Shown piece after piece: positions 31,433 to 40,832 of a DNA stretch of 64,000 nt. Within the stretch, counting starts at the first letter, position 1, and every line of letters starts with the position of its first letter. Below the pieces are notes generated by a model. It did not search any database and was not told the DNA's origin. It saw only the letters and a list, made by a program, of their open reading frames with translations. This stretch comes from Aurelia coerulea (Eukaryota; Cnidaria; Scyphozoa; Semaeostomeae; Ulmaridae), in assembly GCA_039566865.1 (NCBI GenBank), contig CM076954.1:8316001-8380000 (forward strand). The letters are read 5' to 3'. Made by a program: the position numbers and the translations under genes.

Positions 31433-33170
31433 TGTTGATTGAAGATGACACCATTATTTCCAACGATGTTGAGGTAGCAGAAACTATGAACGAATTTTTC
31501 GTCACTGTGGCGGATTCCCTTGGCATAAATGAAAACTCGAATTACGAAAATGCAACAGAAGGAATCACAGATCCTATTGATGAGGCCGTACATATGTTTT
31601 CCAATCATCCTAGTATTCTGAAAATTAAAGGTCGCTATCAAGATGCTGGTTCCTTTTTCAGAAAGTTACCCCTGATACTGTTGACAACGAGGTTAGGAAT
31701 CTTCCTCCTCAAATTCTTAAATCCAATTCTGATGTATGTGTAGAACCTTTGACGAAAATATTGAATGATTGCATAGAAAATTCGTCCTTTCCTGATGAAC
31801 TAAAATGTGCGGATGTCACATCTCTTCCCAAGTGGACCAACCAACTCTAGGACCAACTTTAGGCCAATTATCGTTCTACCTACGGTCTCAAAGATGTTTG
31901 AAAGAATAATGGATAAACAGATAGTTGCTTATATTACACCCTTTTTATCATCACTTCTTTGTGGTTTTCGAAAAGGTTACAGTGCCTAGCATGCTCTCGT
32001 ACGGCTCTTAGAAAAATTCAAAATTAGCCTTGATGAAGGTGGTAAAGCAGGGGCTGTATTGATGGATCTGTCCAAGGCATTTGATTGCATCAGACACGAT
32101 CTTTTGATTGCAAAATTGCACACCTACGGTTTCTATCGCGAAGCATTAGCAATAATTAATGATTACCTCACAAATAGACAGCAAAGAGTCAAAGTAAATG
32201 GATCATTTAGTTCTTGGAAATGCGTCACACGCGGTATTCCTCAGGGGTCAGTCTTAGGGCCTCTGTTATTCAACATATACATTAATGATCTTCTACTCTT
32301 CATTCAAGACTCGGATATATGTAATTATGCAGGTGATACTACAATCTATGCCTGCGATAAGAACCTGGACAATATAGCTCATAGGCTTGAAAATGACTGT
32401 AGTGTAGCTTTAGAATGGTTTACCGACAACTATATGAAATCAAATGCAGATAAATGCCATCTTTTGGTTCTTGGGCAGATGTGTGATGATCCTGTTACTG
32501 TTAGGATTGGAAATGCTGATGTTGTAAATAGCTCCGAAGAGAAGCTACTCGGAGTTCAAATTGATAGCAAGCTTTCCTTCGGTAATCATGCTTCTAAATT
32601 GTGTCAAAAGGCTAGCAATAAACTTTATGCACTTGCTCGCATACCCCCTTACATGGATCAGAGCAAACTAAGAACACTCTTGAGGGCATTTATTACCAGT
32701 CAGTTTCAATGCTGTCCTTTAATCTGGATGTTTCACAGCAGGCAGCTCTGCCAAAAAATTAACAAAATACAGGAAAGGGCTCTGAGAATTACTTATAAGG
32801 ATACCGAATCTACTTATATATAGTGAGCTATTAGAGAAGGACTGTGCCGTTACGATTCATGCAAAGAACTTACAGTTACTTATGACTGAGATGTACAAAA
32901 CAAAAAATAACCTGAGCCCTTCATTCATGCAGGAAATTTTCTGCGAAAATGAATGTCATTACAATTTGCGTAACAATAACGAATTCTTCCAACCTAGGGT
33001 GAGATCTGTCAACAACGGGACAGAAAGCATCCGATTTTAATGGTCCACAGCTGTGGCAAACGTTACCACCAACTATACGAAATTTAGAATATCTTTGTCA
33101 GTTTTAAAACAAAAGTAAAAAATTGGAACGGAGAAAATTGCCCATGTAAATTATGCCGCGTTTTTTTTCC
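31432..33170 (+). pseudogene. LINE-C reverse transcriptase with an altered active site
   Basis: Fragmented fingers (FRPIIVLPTVSKMFERIM) are followed by the open frame 32059-32823: motif A MDLSKAFDCIRHD, motif B GIPQGSVLGPLLF, and motif C NYAGDTTIY, where the usual YADD is YAGD (first catalytic Asp of the pair replaced by Gly). A thumb with LLGVQIDSKLSF and the C-terminal KINKIQERALRI follow. After a stop at 32821 the tail can be followed to GENCPCKLCR near 33140-33165, a terminal Cys motif also seen in LINE-D. Confidence 0.85.
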
Positions 33171-33384
33171 GAACTTGAGCTTTTTATGATGATAATATTT
33201 GAATATCTGCTTTTATACACTTTTATGCCTTTATACTGTATACTTTTGATGAATTGTAAATATTGTATCCCCATTTTTCTGATGTAACATTTGTATTTTA
33301 AAATTTTAACTAACGTTGGAATTAATTAGCTGATTAATTTTAGCTATATTTTTATGTATCCAACAGTAAAGAAATTGATAATAA

Positions 33385-33610
33385 TTGAAGGAAACGTCGA
33401 AGGGCCTTTTCTTTATCCTCAAATATGTTTGGAACGCGATAATATAACTTAACAAATTCCAATCCTTCTTTAAACCTCTCAGCGCTCCAAACTAAATTTC
33501 CCAAGCAACCACACTTCACCATTTTGAAACGAATAAGCCAGCACCGCGCGGATTGATTGCTCATGGTTTCCCACGGACATATAGGACAATTCCAACATTT
33601 TTCGTCCAAT
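33385..33610 (-). pseudogene. T2 helicase exon 1, N-terminus
   Basis: The minus frame reads MVKCGCLGNLVWSAERF from about 33529, then FKEGLEFVKLYYRVPN and FEDKEKALRRF, which is interrupted by LINE-C at the TTGAA site. In T1 the same N-terminus has an early stop after MAK, so this copy preserves the better start. It resembles the region before Walker A of RecQ-family helicases. Confidence 0.7.
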
Positions 33611-33680
33611 CAAAATCCGAGTTGCTTCCCAAACTTTTCAGGAAATTGATTGATCAGTCTCGTTCATTAAACTGAGGCTG

Positions 33681-33746
33681 AACAAGCCTTTCGACTTTGA
33701 TGCGCAGACTATACACTTTAGGATTGTTGATGCTGCACGCAGGCTA
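33681..33746. repeat. right terminal inverted repeat of T2
   Basis: AACAAGCCTTTCGACTTTGA followed by GCGCAGACTATACACTTTAG and ending GCACGCAGGCTA. It matches the right TIR of T1 (51657-51723), including the sub-terminal inverted pair GCGCAGACT / AGT-GCACGC. The 8 bases outside are TGCATAAG; the matching left TSD is lost. 33747-33965 has no recognisable gene. Confidence 0.8.
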
Positions 33747-33965
33747 TGCATAAGAATGCATAACATAAGAATGCAGTCTAAACTAAACAATCTCTCCTTT
33801 CCCCCGATCAAACTTTTCAAACTATCCTCGCACTGGAAACAAGCAATGTCGCAAGGCATAATCACAGCCATTCTTTTGTTCAAGAACAATTGTCCAAACA
33901 ATCACCGCTTATTAAAAAAAATGCCAAATTGTACCACAATCGCATGACACAGGAAATGTTCAACT

Positions 33966-34211
33966 ACAATCCTGGCCAAAAGAAGCTGGGACGCAGGCAC
34001 ATTTCAGTGTCTTCATGATGTTTCCTAAAATATCGAGGAGAAAACATACGTTTAGAGCCTCCTAATCCCCCCTTCCCCCTACTTCAATGTTGAGAAGGTC
34101 GAAAGGCGTTTGATTCAAGCAACTTTGAGAAGGGGGGAGTGGGGGGCACGTAATCAAAGACCGAAGTAGTGCAATTTTATGATTTGTCCCAAGTATTTTG
34201 GCCAAGATTGT
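33966..34211. mobile_element. ACAATC-type MITE, copy 2
   Basis: ACAATCCTGGCCAAAA at the left and TTTTGGCCAAGATTGT at the right form a 16-base inverted terminus with one mismatch. It is nearly identical over its full 246 bp to 35496-35740 and related to 379-641. Confidence 0.8.
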
Positions 34212-35495
34212 CTGAAAAATTGCTTTCACTACCTATCATATATGTTTCTATGAATCCAAATCTACTTGTATCAGACAATTCCTTTCACTATGAATGGATA
34301 GCCACTAACTGTGGGCTTAACTCCAGAGTACTTCAGATGTTAATGTTTTCATTGTTACCGGTTCATCCATCAGAACTATGACGTCATCAAATTATGCAAA
34401 ATTTTCCCATGACGTTCAGCGAAACTCCTCTTGTGCATGAAACCTGCCAAAGATTTTCGCCTGAAAACATCACAGTTATCAAAGGGAACTGAAAACAAAG
34501 TTCCTTTTGAATCAGTGCAAATTCTGCGCCTCCGCAGTGCAATTGTCTTATTTTCAAATGTACCGTTAGCCAATTCTCTAACTATTCATTCATTTTCAAT
34601 GAGATTAAATTCGCTCCACCAAACTTGCATTCACCCTGGACGGCATTGAATGGTCTATTGTGCCCGATGAATTGTAATCCACAACTTTTTGTTCAAGAAG
34701 AATATACCTGTTGCATAGCAGCAAGGCGGACTTGCACTGTCTGGAAAATTGAGAAAGGGATCAAATTTGTCAACGCCGCTCCCTACTTTAAACATTAATA
34801 ACGTCGGCAACGTTTGCCCTATTCTAACAAATTTTGTCTCATTTTAATGAGAAAAATGAGCTTTATTAGCCTATAGCAGTATTTGCATCGATATTTTCGT
34901 GAAATATGATTTCTGACGGTTCTCAATAGAGTTCAAAAGAAACTTATCCGGAACTGTTTATTTTAAGTTTTTTAATTTTGGAGCGCCGTGACATTTCCAC
35001 CTTCCAGGCAATTTTTACTTGGTTTTTTTGCATGAATAGGAAGACTTTGATGTTAAAATGTGGAATCAGATGAATTTGCCAAAAAAGCGTGACTTATCCC
35101 AAAATTATGGGGCATTTTTCTGTGGAGCGCCGTTGTGAGAACCGAAGAATTCACAAGAAACCGGACCTCAAACAATGAGCCCAAAAGCTTTCTTGCAATG
35201 ATAAGTCATTTTCAAAGAGCAGCGGAGTACACAATCTTACGATAGCGGAAGAAAGCTCAGAATCCTAATGTATGTCACTTTTTATAAGGGAATCTTTATG
35301 TGAGTGAAAATTGCAGCAATTTTGCCACGCCCATTTTTAAGAAGGTGCTCAGCGAATTTAACGAACAACGCCTATTTCGGCATAGATAGCTGAGAACTCA
35401 CTTCTTGTGTTGGGGATGACGGTGTTAAAATTTCACACAGAAATCTCTATGGGTTCTCAGGCTATGAGGTATTATTTGTTAACAATCATTTTCAG
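34212..35495. other. 1.28 kb non-coding segment between two direct MITE copies
   Basis: No credible ORF. Its ends, together with the MITE edges, form an inverted pair GATTGTCTGAAAA / TTTTCAGACAATC, so it may be the interior of a larger inverted-repeat element or the flank of a tandem MITE insertion. It contains GGAGCGCCGT twice (near 34980 and 35123). Confidence 0.5.
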
Positions 35496-35740
35496 ACAAT
35501 CCTGGCCAAAAGAAGCTGGGACGCAGGCACATTTCAGTGTCTTCATGATGTTTCCTAAAATATCGAGGAGAAAACATACGTTTAGAGTCTCCTAATCCCC
35601 CTTTCCCCTACTTCAATGTTGAGAAGGTCGAAAGGCGTTTGATTCAAGCAACTTTGAGAAGGGGGGAGCGGGGGGCACGTAATCAAAGACCGAAGTAGTG
35701 CAATTTTATGATTTGTCCCAAGTATTTTGGCCAAGATTGT
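35496..35740. mobile_element. ACAATC-type MITE, copy 3
   Basis: Direct-orientation twin of 33966-34211, differing at only a few positions (for example GCCTCC versus GTCTCC near 35588). Same 16-base termini. Confidence 0.8.
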
Positions 35741-35870
35741 AGCCCCAAAGAATCAACTTTGACTTTGTTGTCGTGAGTCAAGAAATGATCCCCGTTTGCA
35801 ACGCCACTGCTCCCCAGGTATCAAGGCTCCCCAGATATCGCCACATATACCAAGTAATAATGAGAAGTTT

Positions 35871-35919
35871 CATTCATTCATTCATTCATTCATTCATTCA
35901 TTCATTCATTCATTCATTT
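35871..35919. repeat. (CATT)n microsatellite
   Basis: About twelve perfect CATT units. Confidence 0.95.
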
Positions 35920-36191
35920 CAGTCATTTTAAATTCTTCATACAGGGTGGGAAACCTTTAGTTTATTAAAAACTGTTTTACAGTGTGCCCTGCTAAAATAA
36001 AGAGAACGTATCAAATACTACTAAGCACATTGTCTGATCAATTATAAAAGACAACATATGTTTCACAATTAAAATTTAAGATTAAACAATTAAAAAACTA
36101 AAAGGTTTAATCTTAAACTCAGTGGCCGATTTTCGTCATTTAAATTATTGAATGAATTTGAACATGTCCACCATTAATAAACATTTATCTA

Positions 36192-36696
36192 CCGGGTGTC
36201 CCGAAAAAAGTACTCCCGTTTGAAAAATCACCAAAATTTGATTACATGACCGATTTTCAATTTTCTCTTTTTGTCAAGTTGATCAAGGACCAAAATATTT
36301 TCCCAGACATAGCTGATCTTGTAATTGGTTTAAGATTTAGCTCTTTTTAGGACTACCTGGTTTTGAATCATACTGCAAAAAATGTCTTTGTGCATATAGT
36401 TTGGTCATAAGTGACAGAAAGAAATGCACACTATCATTGGAGACTTCGATGAGGATGAAAAATCTGAAAATTTTGACTGTTAGCCAAGATTGAGCATTTT
36501 GCTTAAAAGTTATAGCTCAAAAAAATGTTTTTCAACATGTAATTTTTCTACCTCGTTGCATCAAAAGCAAACGTTTTAGCATCTTTAAATATGTTTGGGT
36601 CTTTGAAAAAACAAGTCAAAAAGAAAATTTTATCAAAGGTTTCATAATCAATTTTTGGTAATTTTTTTAACAGGAGTACTTTTTTGGGACACCCAG
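36192..36696. mobile_element. TA-flanked MITE with CCGGGTGTCCC termini
   Basis: Left CCGGGTGTCCCGAAAAAAGT, right ACTTTTTTGGGACACCCAG: about 24 inverted bases with few mismatches, flanked by TA at 36190-36191 and 36697-36698. 505 bp, no ORF. A TA duplication suggests mobilisation by a Tc1/mariner-type transposase. It lies in the LRR-gene intron, 150 bp upstream of the exon at 36846. Confidence 0.75.
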
Positions 36697-36845
36697 TACA
36701 TACGAAGTCAAGGGGAATACATTTCTATCGCAATTGTTTGATTTTGCTCAGTTCGCAATAAACTGTTGAGTACTATATTCTTGTGGTGTCAGTCATACAC
36801 AGTTTTTGATTTGTTATTGGAGTGGCTGTCGTTTCTATTTTGCAG

Positions 36846-36888
36846 GACTTTTATTACGAAAAAGAAAGAATCAGGTATCCACCCAAAG
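36846..36888 (+). CDS. LRR gene exon (43 bp)
   Basis: Preceded by a T-rich tract and TTTTGCAG, followed by GTAATG. It encodes DFYYEKERIRYPPK plus one base. Joined to the 11319-11443 exon it gives LCYLRHLE-DFYYEKERIRYPP, which keeps the L-x-x-L-x-x-(F/L)-x-x-x-x-x-(I/L)-x-x-P-P pattern of a final LRR. The YPP-x-DV junction with the next exon is characteristic of the end of many animal and plant LRR domains. Confidence 0.75.
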
Positions 36889-37392
36889 GTAATGTTTTAA
36901 TTATGGCTGCGCTTTTATAAATCTTAATAATGCAGAGAGCTAAGACCTTTCATGCTTTGGCAATCACAGATGTATAGGGTTATATTCTGTGTTTCTTTTT
37001 GTGCTGTTTCATTACCGTATAGTTTCCAAGTAAACTTAATCAATTTCTCGAATTTTGCGGCTGCATATACCTAAACAGAACGTAACAACTAAACTTGAAA
37101 AAATCTTAAGGCAAACGCATATTTATCTCAAAATGCAGCCAGCCGAATGTCAATTTGTCAAATTTTGCAAAAAAAGAAGAATACCACTCGTTGCAAAAAA
37201 GTTGGTAGGCTTTAAGCCATCCAGCCTTCTCCGTTGTCCCTGTAATTGGAGTTGCCGACTTCTCGACTTTGAACTTTTACGTGTAAATACATCGTTACGA
37301 GACACCAAATGAGTGAGCAAATTTCTGCTAATTATAGGTCATATTGTATTGTTTCCGTTTAATTGTATGTATCTACTTTTCGTTTTATGCAG

Positions 37393-37440
37393 ATGTTTCA
37401 TCTCAAGGTGTCATCGAAATTAAAAGATGGTTCATGCTAG
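37393..37440 (+). CDS. LRR gene exon (48 bp)
   Basis: The acceptor TTTTATGCAG is at 37383-37392 and the donor GTATGT at 37441. With the split codon from the previous exon it encodes DVSSQGVIEIKRWFML, matching the post-LRR (D/E)V-x-x-x-G-x-x-x-(I/L) helix that caps such domains. It leaves one base over, in phase with the next exon. Confidence 0.75.
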   Translation: MFHLKVSSKLKDGSC

Positions 37441-37536
37441 GTATGTTCAAATTTATTCATCTTCAAAATATTTCTTTAAGTTCATGGTATGAAAAACTTA
37501 TTAAAGTGTAGTTTCATGTCATTGAAACAGTTTCAG

Positions 37537-37562
37537 GACGAACTAGAAAACTGGGCGATTAA
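37537..37562 (+). CDS. LRR gene terminal exon with stop codon
   Basis: After acceptor TTTCAG (37531-37536) the frame reads G-RTRKLGD and ends at TAA 37560-37562. An alternative acceptor six bases upstream (AACAG) keeps the same frame. The protein therefore ends 24 or so residues after the LRR cap. No AATAAA is obvious in the next 300 bases, so the 3' UTR end is undefined. Confidence 0.6.
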
Positions 37563-37954
37563 AAACAAATGCACGGCATTTACAAAATACTGCTTCCTGA
37601 ATATCAAAGCAATGATATTGAAAAATGTCCTGTTTCATAGCCAATATGTTCAATGATATGTAGAATTTTACCCAGCTTTAATCGGTCACAAGTTCCCTTG
37701 GCTGTGTGAGATATTTTGCTGAAAGCCCCATTCAAAATCCCACAAAAACTGGTGAAAATGGCAACCATGGTTTCAAGATTTCACTCCTCGAGGCTCGTCG
37801 TCAGCATCGTGTCAGCACATTTTGACATGAGTGTATGCGGAGCTGTAGTTACATGGACACAATGCCTTCAACGTCCCTTTCGAAGGACGATGAAGTTAGT
37901 TACTTGGTCAGACACCTTGGAAATCATCCATCTAGATTTTGACCGCACACCGCA

Positions 37955-38045
37955 TAACGGGTATACATGTTTAGATGCTGGTTAAATATCTCTAGGTTTG
38001 GCGGAGTTATCGCCTCTCCAATTCACACACAAGCCGAAAAGGCAC
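37955..38045. repeat. inverted-repeat arm paired with 44330-44412
   Basis: The stretch around GGTTTGGCGGAGTTATCGCC is roughly 80% matched in inverted orientation at 44330-44412 (GGCAATTACTCCGCCAAACC on the plus strand). The two arms flank LINE-D with its Ngaro/PAT insertion, so LINE-D probably landed inside a short TIR element. Confidence 0.65.
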
Positions 38046-38149
38046 GGAACCTTGAACAGTAGCGATTCTTGCAGAGAGACAATGGTAGTAGCAATAGTGA
38101 TTGTTGCAAGAACGACCCGAAAGCGACAAAATCTGTGAAAAAGCGCCAA

Positions 38150-38833
38150 CATCTCAACTGTTCTTGCTATTTGGAGACGATAACACCATTTTCGCCTATG
38201 GAAATGAGTTGCACGAAATAGCGACTGTTTTGGAAAACGAACTGAGCAGCTTATTGGAATGGTTCACATGCAATGGCAAGGTAGTGAACCCCAAAAAATT
38301 CCAGTTATTGTTTCTTGATCTGAAAAGAGAGCAAGGACTGCGCTTAAATATTCATGGCAGTAAAATACTAGCAAGAGAGCATGTTAAACTTCTTGGGATT
38401 GAAATTGACCACACACTAAAGTTGGACAAGTATGTGCAAAATTTGTGCCAAAAAGTCAACAAAAAGGCAAGTGCTTTTTCTAGACTAAATATGTACATTT
38501 CCAGAGAGCAAACATTATCAATTTGCAATGTGGTGATTCTGTCGAATTTCAATAAAGAACAGCAATAAAGGTGCAAACAAAAAATAGCTCGCGTGCATAA
38601 ACGTGCACTAAAGACCCTCCACAATGACTACGAATCTTCGTTTCAGTCGTTACTCACTCGCCGTAACAGCTTCACCATCCACGTAGAAAATTTGCAAAGA
38701 TTGATGACTGAAATATACATATCATTGAATGATATGAATCCATCGATTGTATGGGAATTTCATGAGAAGAAATATGTGACCTATGACCTAAGGAGAAAGA
38801 TCTTTGCATACTGCCAAAGACAAAGACATCTTG
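38150..38833 (+). pseudogene. LINE-D reverse transcriptase C-terminal half, part 1
   Basis: Begins at motif C, read FGDDNTIFAYGNE (YADD-type motif with an altered first residue). It continues through LLGIEIDHTLKLDKY (thumb) to NLCQKVNKKASAF, with a TAA at 38566-38568 and a frame change into VHKRALKTLHNDYESSF and onward. It is cut at 38833 by the Ngaro/PAT-type element and resumes at 43816 (YGVESLSFRG). Related to LINE-C. Confidence 0.8.
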
Positions 38834-38926
38834 TTTTCTAATTCATTGCATTCAACCGAAAATAACTTTATTTATTAACTAAACTACAATACACAGATAG
38901 TAGTGAGGTCAGTCTAGCAAGATTGT
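38834..38926 (-). repeat. split direct repeat b' (outer 3' end)
   Basis: 93 bp, repeated almost exactly at 39229-39322 (TTTTCTAATTCATTGCA start, GCAAGATTGTA end). It forms the element's 3' end on the minus strand. Confidence 0.9.
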
Positions 38927-39055
38927 ATATATGTGTGCCAAAATAGAGCAAACACGGAAAGCACATTATTCCTATCACTCGTACATTCATTTGATACATG
39001 TAACCTGAAACTAACCTGAATCTCTGCAAACAGGGAGGGGATGGGCAGGAGGGAT

Positions 39056-39322
39056 CCTATCTTACATAAAAGTACTTGCTATCGACCTGTGATTCTCCAC
39101 GCCTTGAAGAGCTTTTTATATTTGCCTACTAAGCACGCCTCACGGAGAGCGTGCAACAGTATTCCCTTAAGAGCTTAACAATGCTGCTACAAAATAGTTT
39201 CCTATTGTACTGTTAATAAATTCATTTATTTTCTAATTCATTGCACTCAACCGAAAATAACTTTATTTATTAACTAAACTACAATACACAGATAGTAGTG
39301 AGGTCAGTCTAGCAAGATTGTA
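39056..39322 (-). repeat. abutting a' and b repeats (junction template)
   Basis: 39056-39229 copies the 5' end of the element (43642-43815), and 39229-39322 copies its 3' end. The two meet at a single T. The abutted copies reproduce the sequence expected at the circle junction, which is the proposed function of the internal B1A2 block in split-direct-repeat elements. Confidence 0.9.
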
Positions 39323-39491
39323 ATTTGTCAAGAGGGGGCACTCCCGGGGGGCACTTTTTCTGAGCCTATAATCAAACGCAAAACCTAAATTAATGACTAA
39401 CACAACTTTGTTAGCAAAATCATGAAAAGATGGAATTTCTAACTATTTGTTAATTTCTAACACAACATATCTCAACTGATGATTGTATATA

Positions 39492-40523
39492 CTAAAGACC
39501 AAGTCCAAGTGACACTGAAAGTAGATCATCTAAACTGTCCTTCACATAGCCATCCTTTGCGCGTTCGGACTTCCATCGTCCATGCCTTTTGAAGAGTCTA
39601 TCTGTAATACCATTATTCGCCGCTGCTGAAGCGCCTCCAGAGCGCAAACTATGTAATCCGAATTGTTTTGGGTTCAGTCCTATATCTCCAAGTAACTTCA
39701 TGACGGCCTCTCTGGCTGTTGTATAGGATACGGGGTGATTATTTTTCCTAAGTACGTAACACTTGTGGGTCTTCAGATAAGATACTGAACGAAACAAGTA
39801 GTCTTCAGATTCATCGCCAATTCCTGCCATAACAAAATATCGCTGCAATGTTTCAACCGGGCAAAGAGAAGTATTTGTCTTTGCAATGAATGAATAATTG
39901 CCATCTCGGTAAATGTCAGTCTTGCTCTAGTCAATGAAAATGGTCATATGTGTACTGTTAAATGTAATATCACAGCGGCGTAGATTCGCCACTTCGCTAA
40001 ATCTGAAGAAACCAGCAAAACTCAGTAAAACAATAACAAAGTTACGCAACTGTAGTAAGTTAGCTGATGTACCACCAATATGATCATAAATAAGATGTAA
40101 GTGCAATGATGATATAGGCTCTTTCTTTTGAACGACTTTCTTTGACGATCGTTTCGCTGCCTCGAGCATGTTCTTACAAAGGTCTGAGCTGATTGGGTCG
40201 TCAAGACAGGCCATCTTGTGGAAATGCTTGATGGCATAAAACGCACTTTCAATTACACTAAGTGACTCCTTTGACTGGAGCAGCTTTGTCAGATATAATG
40301 CAACGTGAATTGGATTTGCAGGAAAGTTTGATATCTCAGGAAATTTTTCGGACCAAGACAGCCATTTGTTAAAGCCGGATTTATATCTATCTTGCGTGTT
40401 CTTAGACCTTGATTTTGACAAAAAAGTAGGAATATCCATCGCTAGCTGTTTCAGTCGTTCATCTTGAACTTGATGTTTGATTGCTGTTTCAATTGATGCT
40501 AGAGGTGAAAAAGGACAATTCAA
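39492..40523 (-). pseudogene. tyrosine recombinase of the Ngaro/PAT-type element, one nonsense codon
   Basis: 343 codons in one frame, interrupted only by a TAG at about 39925-39927 (after HMTIFID). N-terminal core-binding domain SRSKNTQDRYKSGFNKW; catalytic domain with box I FFRFSEVANLR (Arg), box II HSLRSGGASAAANNG (H-x-x-R) and RWKSERAKDGYV (Tyr). Everything needed for catalysis is present apart from the stop, so this is a recently inactivated copy. It is closely similar to YR relic 1 at 2164-2887. Confidence 0.88.
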
Positions 40524-40619
40524 TCTTAATTACGATGAAAAGTCTGTGACTGCTGCCATACAAGAGACAGACTTCTCTCCTATGCTTATTATGAATACAA
40601 GAAACAATTAGCCATGCAT

Positions 40620-40806
40620 ATCTTGCTGCCCTCTAAGGCACAGCAGAGGTGTTTTAGCCTCCAAGGCATCAGTTATTTAAAATTTGACGAATAATTAAGC
40701 GTATTACTAGCCTCCAAGGCAGATTACTAGCCTCCAAGGCAGATTACTCGCCTCCAAGGCACTTACAGTTACTCTAGATAGCTATCACTGACCTCCAAGG
40801 CTCAGC
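40620..40806. repeat. array of GCCTCCAAGGC motifs between YR and RNase H
   Basis: The imperfect palindrome GCCTCCAAGGC(A) occurs about five times (near 40655, 40710, 40730, 40750 and 40790, some as ACCTCCAAGGC), plus a variant CCTCTAAGGC near 40631. Three consecutive copies are spaced 20 bases apart. It lies in the 300-bp non-coding gap of the element, between the YR start and the end of the RNase H frame. It is possibly a promoter or recombinase-binding array for the YR gene; function unknown. Confidence 0.7.
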
Positions 40807-40832
40807 AGAACAATTAGCATAATTAAGATTAC

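Larger units (their letters stand above)
30147..33384 (+). mobile_element. LINE-C, near-complete ORF2, with 5-bp TSD
   Basis: Inserted into the T2 helicase exon. The flanks read TTGAA at 30142-30146 and again at 33385-33389, and the helicase sequence is continuous across the empty site when compared with T1 (51392/51393). It starts just upstream of the endonuclease. A 3' UTR follows the last coding motif at 33165. Several frameshifts are present (near 30830, 31435, 31700, 31800 and 32000). Confidence 0.87.
12717..33746 (+). mobile_element. T2: shredded copy of the T-family TIR DNA transposon
   Basis: T2 is collinear with T1 (46723-51723). 12717-13830 matches 47720-48690, 19030-20833 matches 49560-51300, 30060-30146 matches 51305-51392, and 33385-33746 matches 51393-51723. 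The gaps are later insertions: palindrome plus BEL/Pao, a LINE-A/LINE-B composite with DIRS inside, and LINE-C. The right terminus is intact (GCACGCAGGCTA ending at 33746). The left terminus is lost at the piggyBac-like MITE. The RecQ-like helicase exons read on the minus strand. Nucleotide divergence from T1 is moderate, so the two copies are not a recent duplication. Confidence 0.8.
11444..36845 (+). other. 25.4 kb transposon-filled intron of the LRR gene
   Basis: The interval between the donor at 11444 and the acceptor at 36844-36845 contains no sequence that looks like further LRR exons. Phase (0/0) and LRR register both fit direct joining of the flanking exons. Nearly all of it is accounted for by the MITEs, the T2 transposon relic, the palindrome, BEL/Pao, LINEs A, B and C, and the DIRS element listed separately. 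It is called from exon continuity alone, with no transcript evidence. Confidence 0.65.

Noticed and set aside
33966..35740. 245-bp direct repeats as LTRs of a short LTR retrotransposon
   Set aside because: The repeats have inverted 16-base termini of their own, recur singly at 379-641, lack TG...CA ends, and the interior has no coding or primer-binding features.
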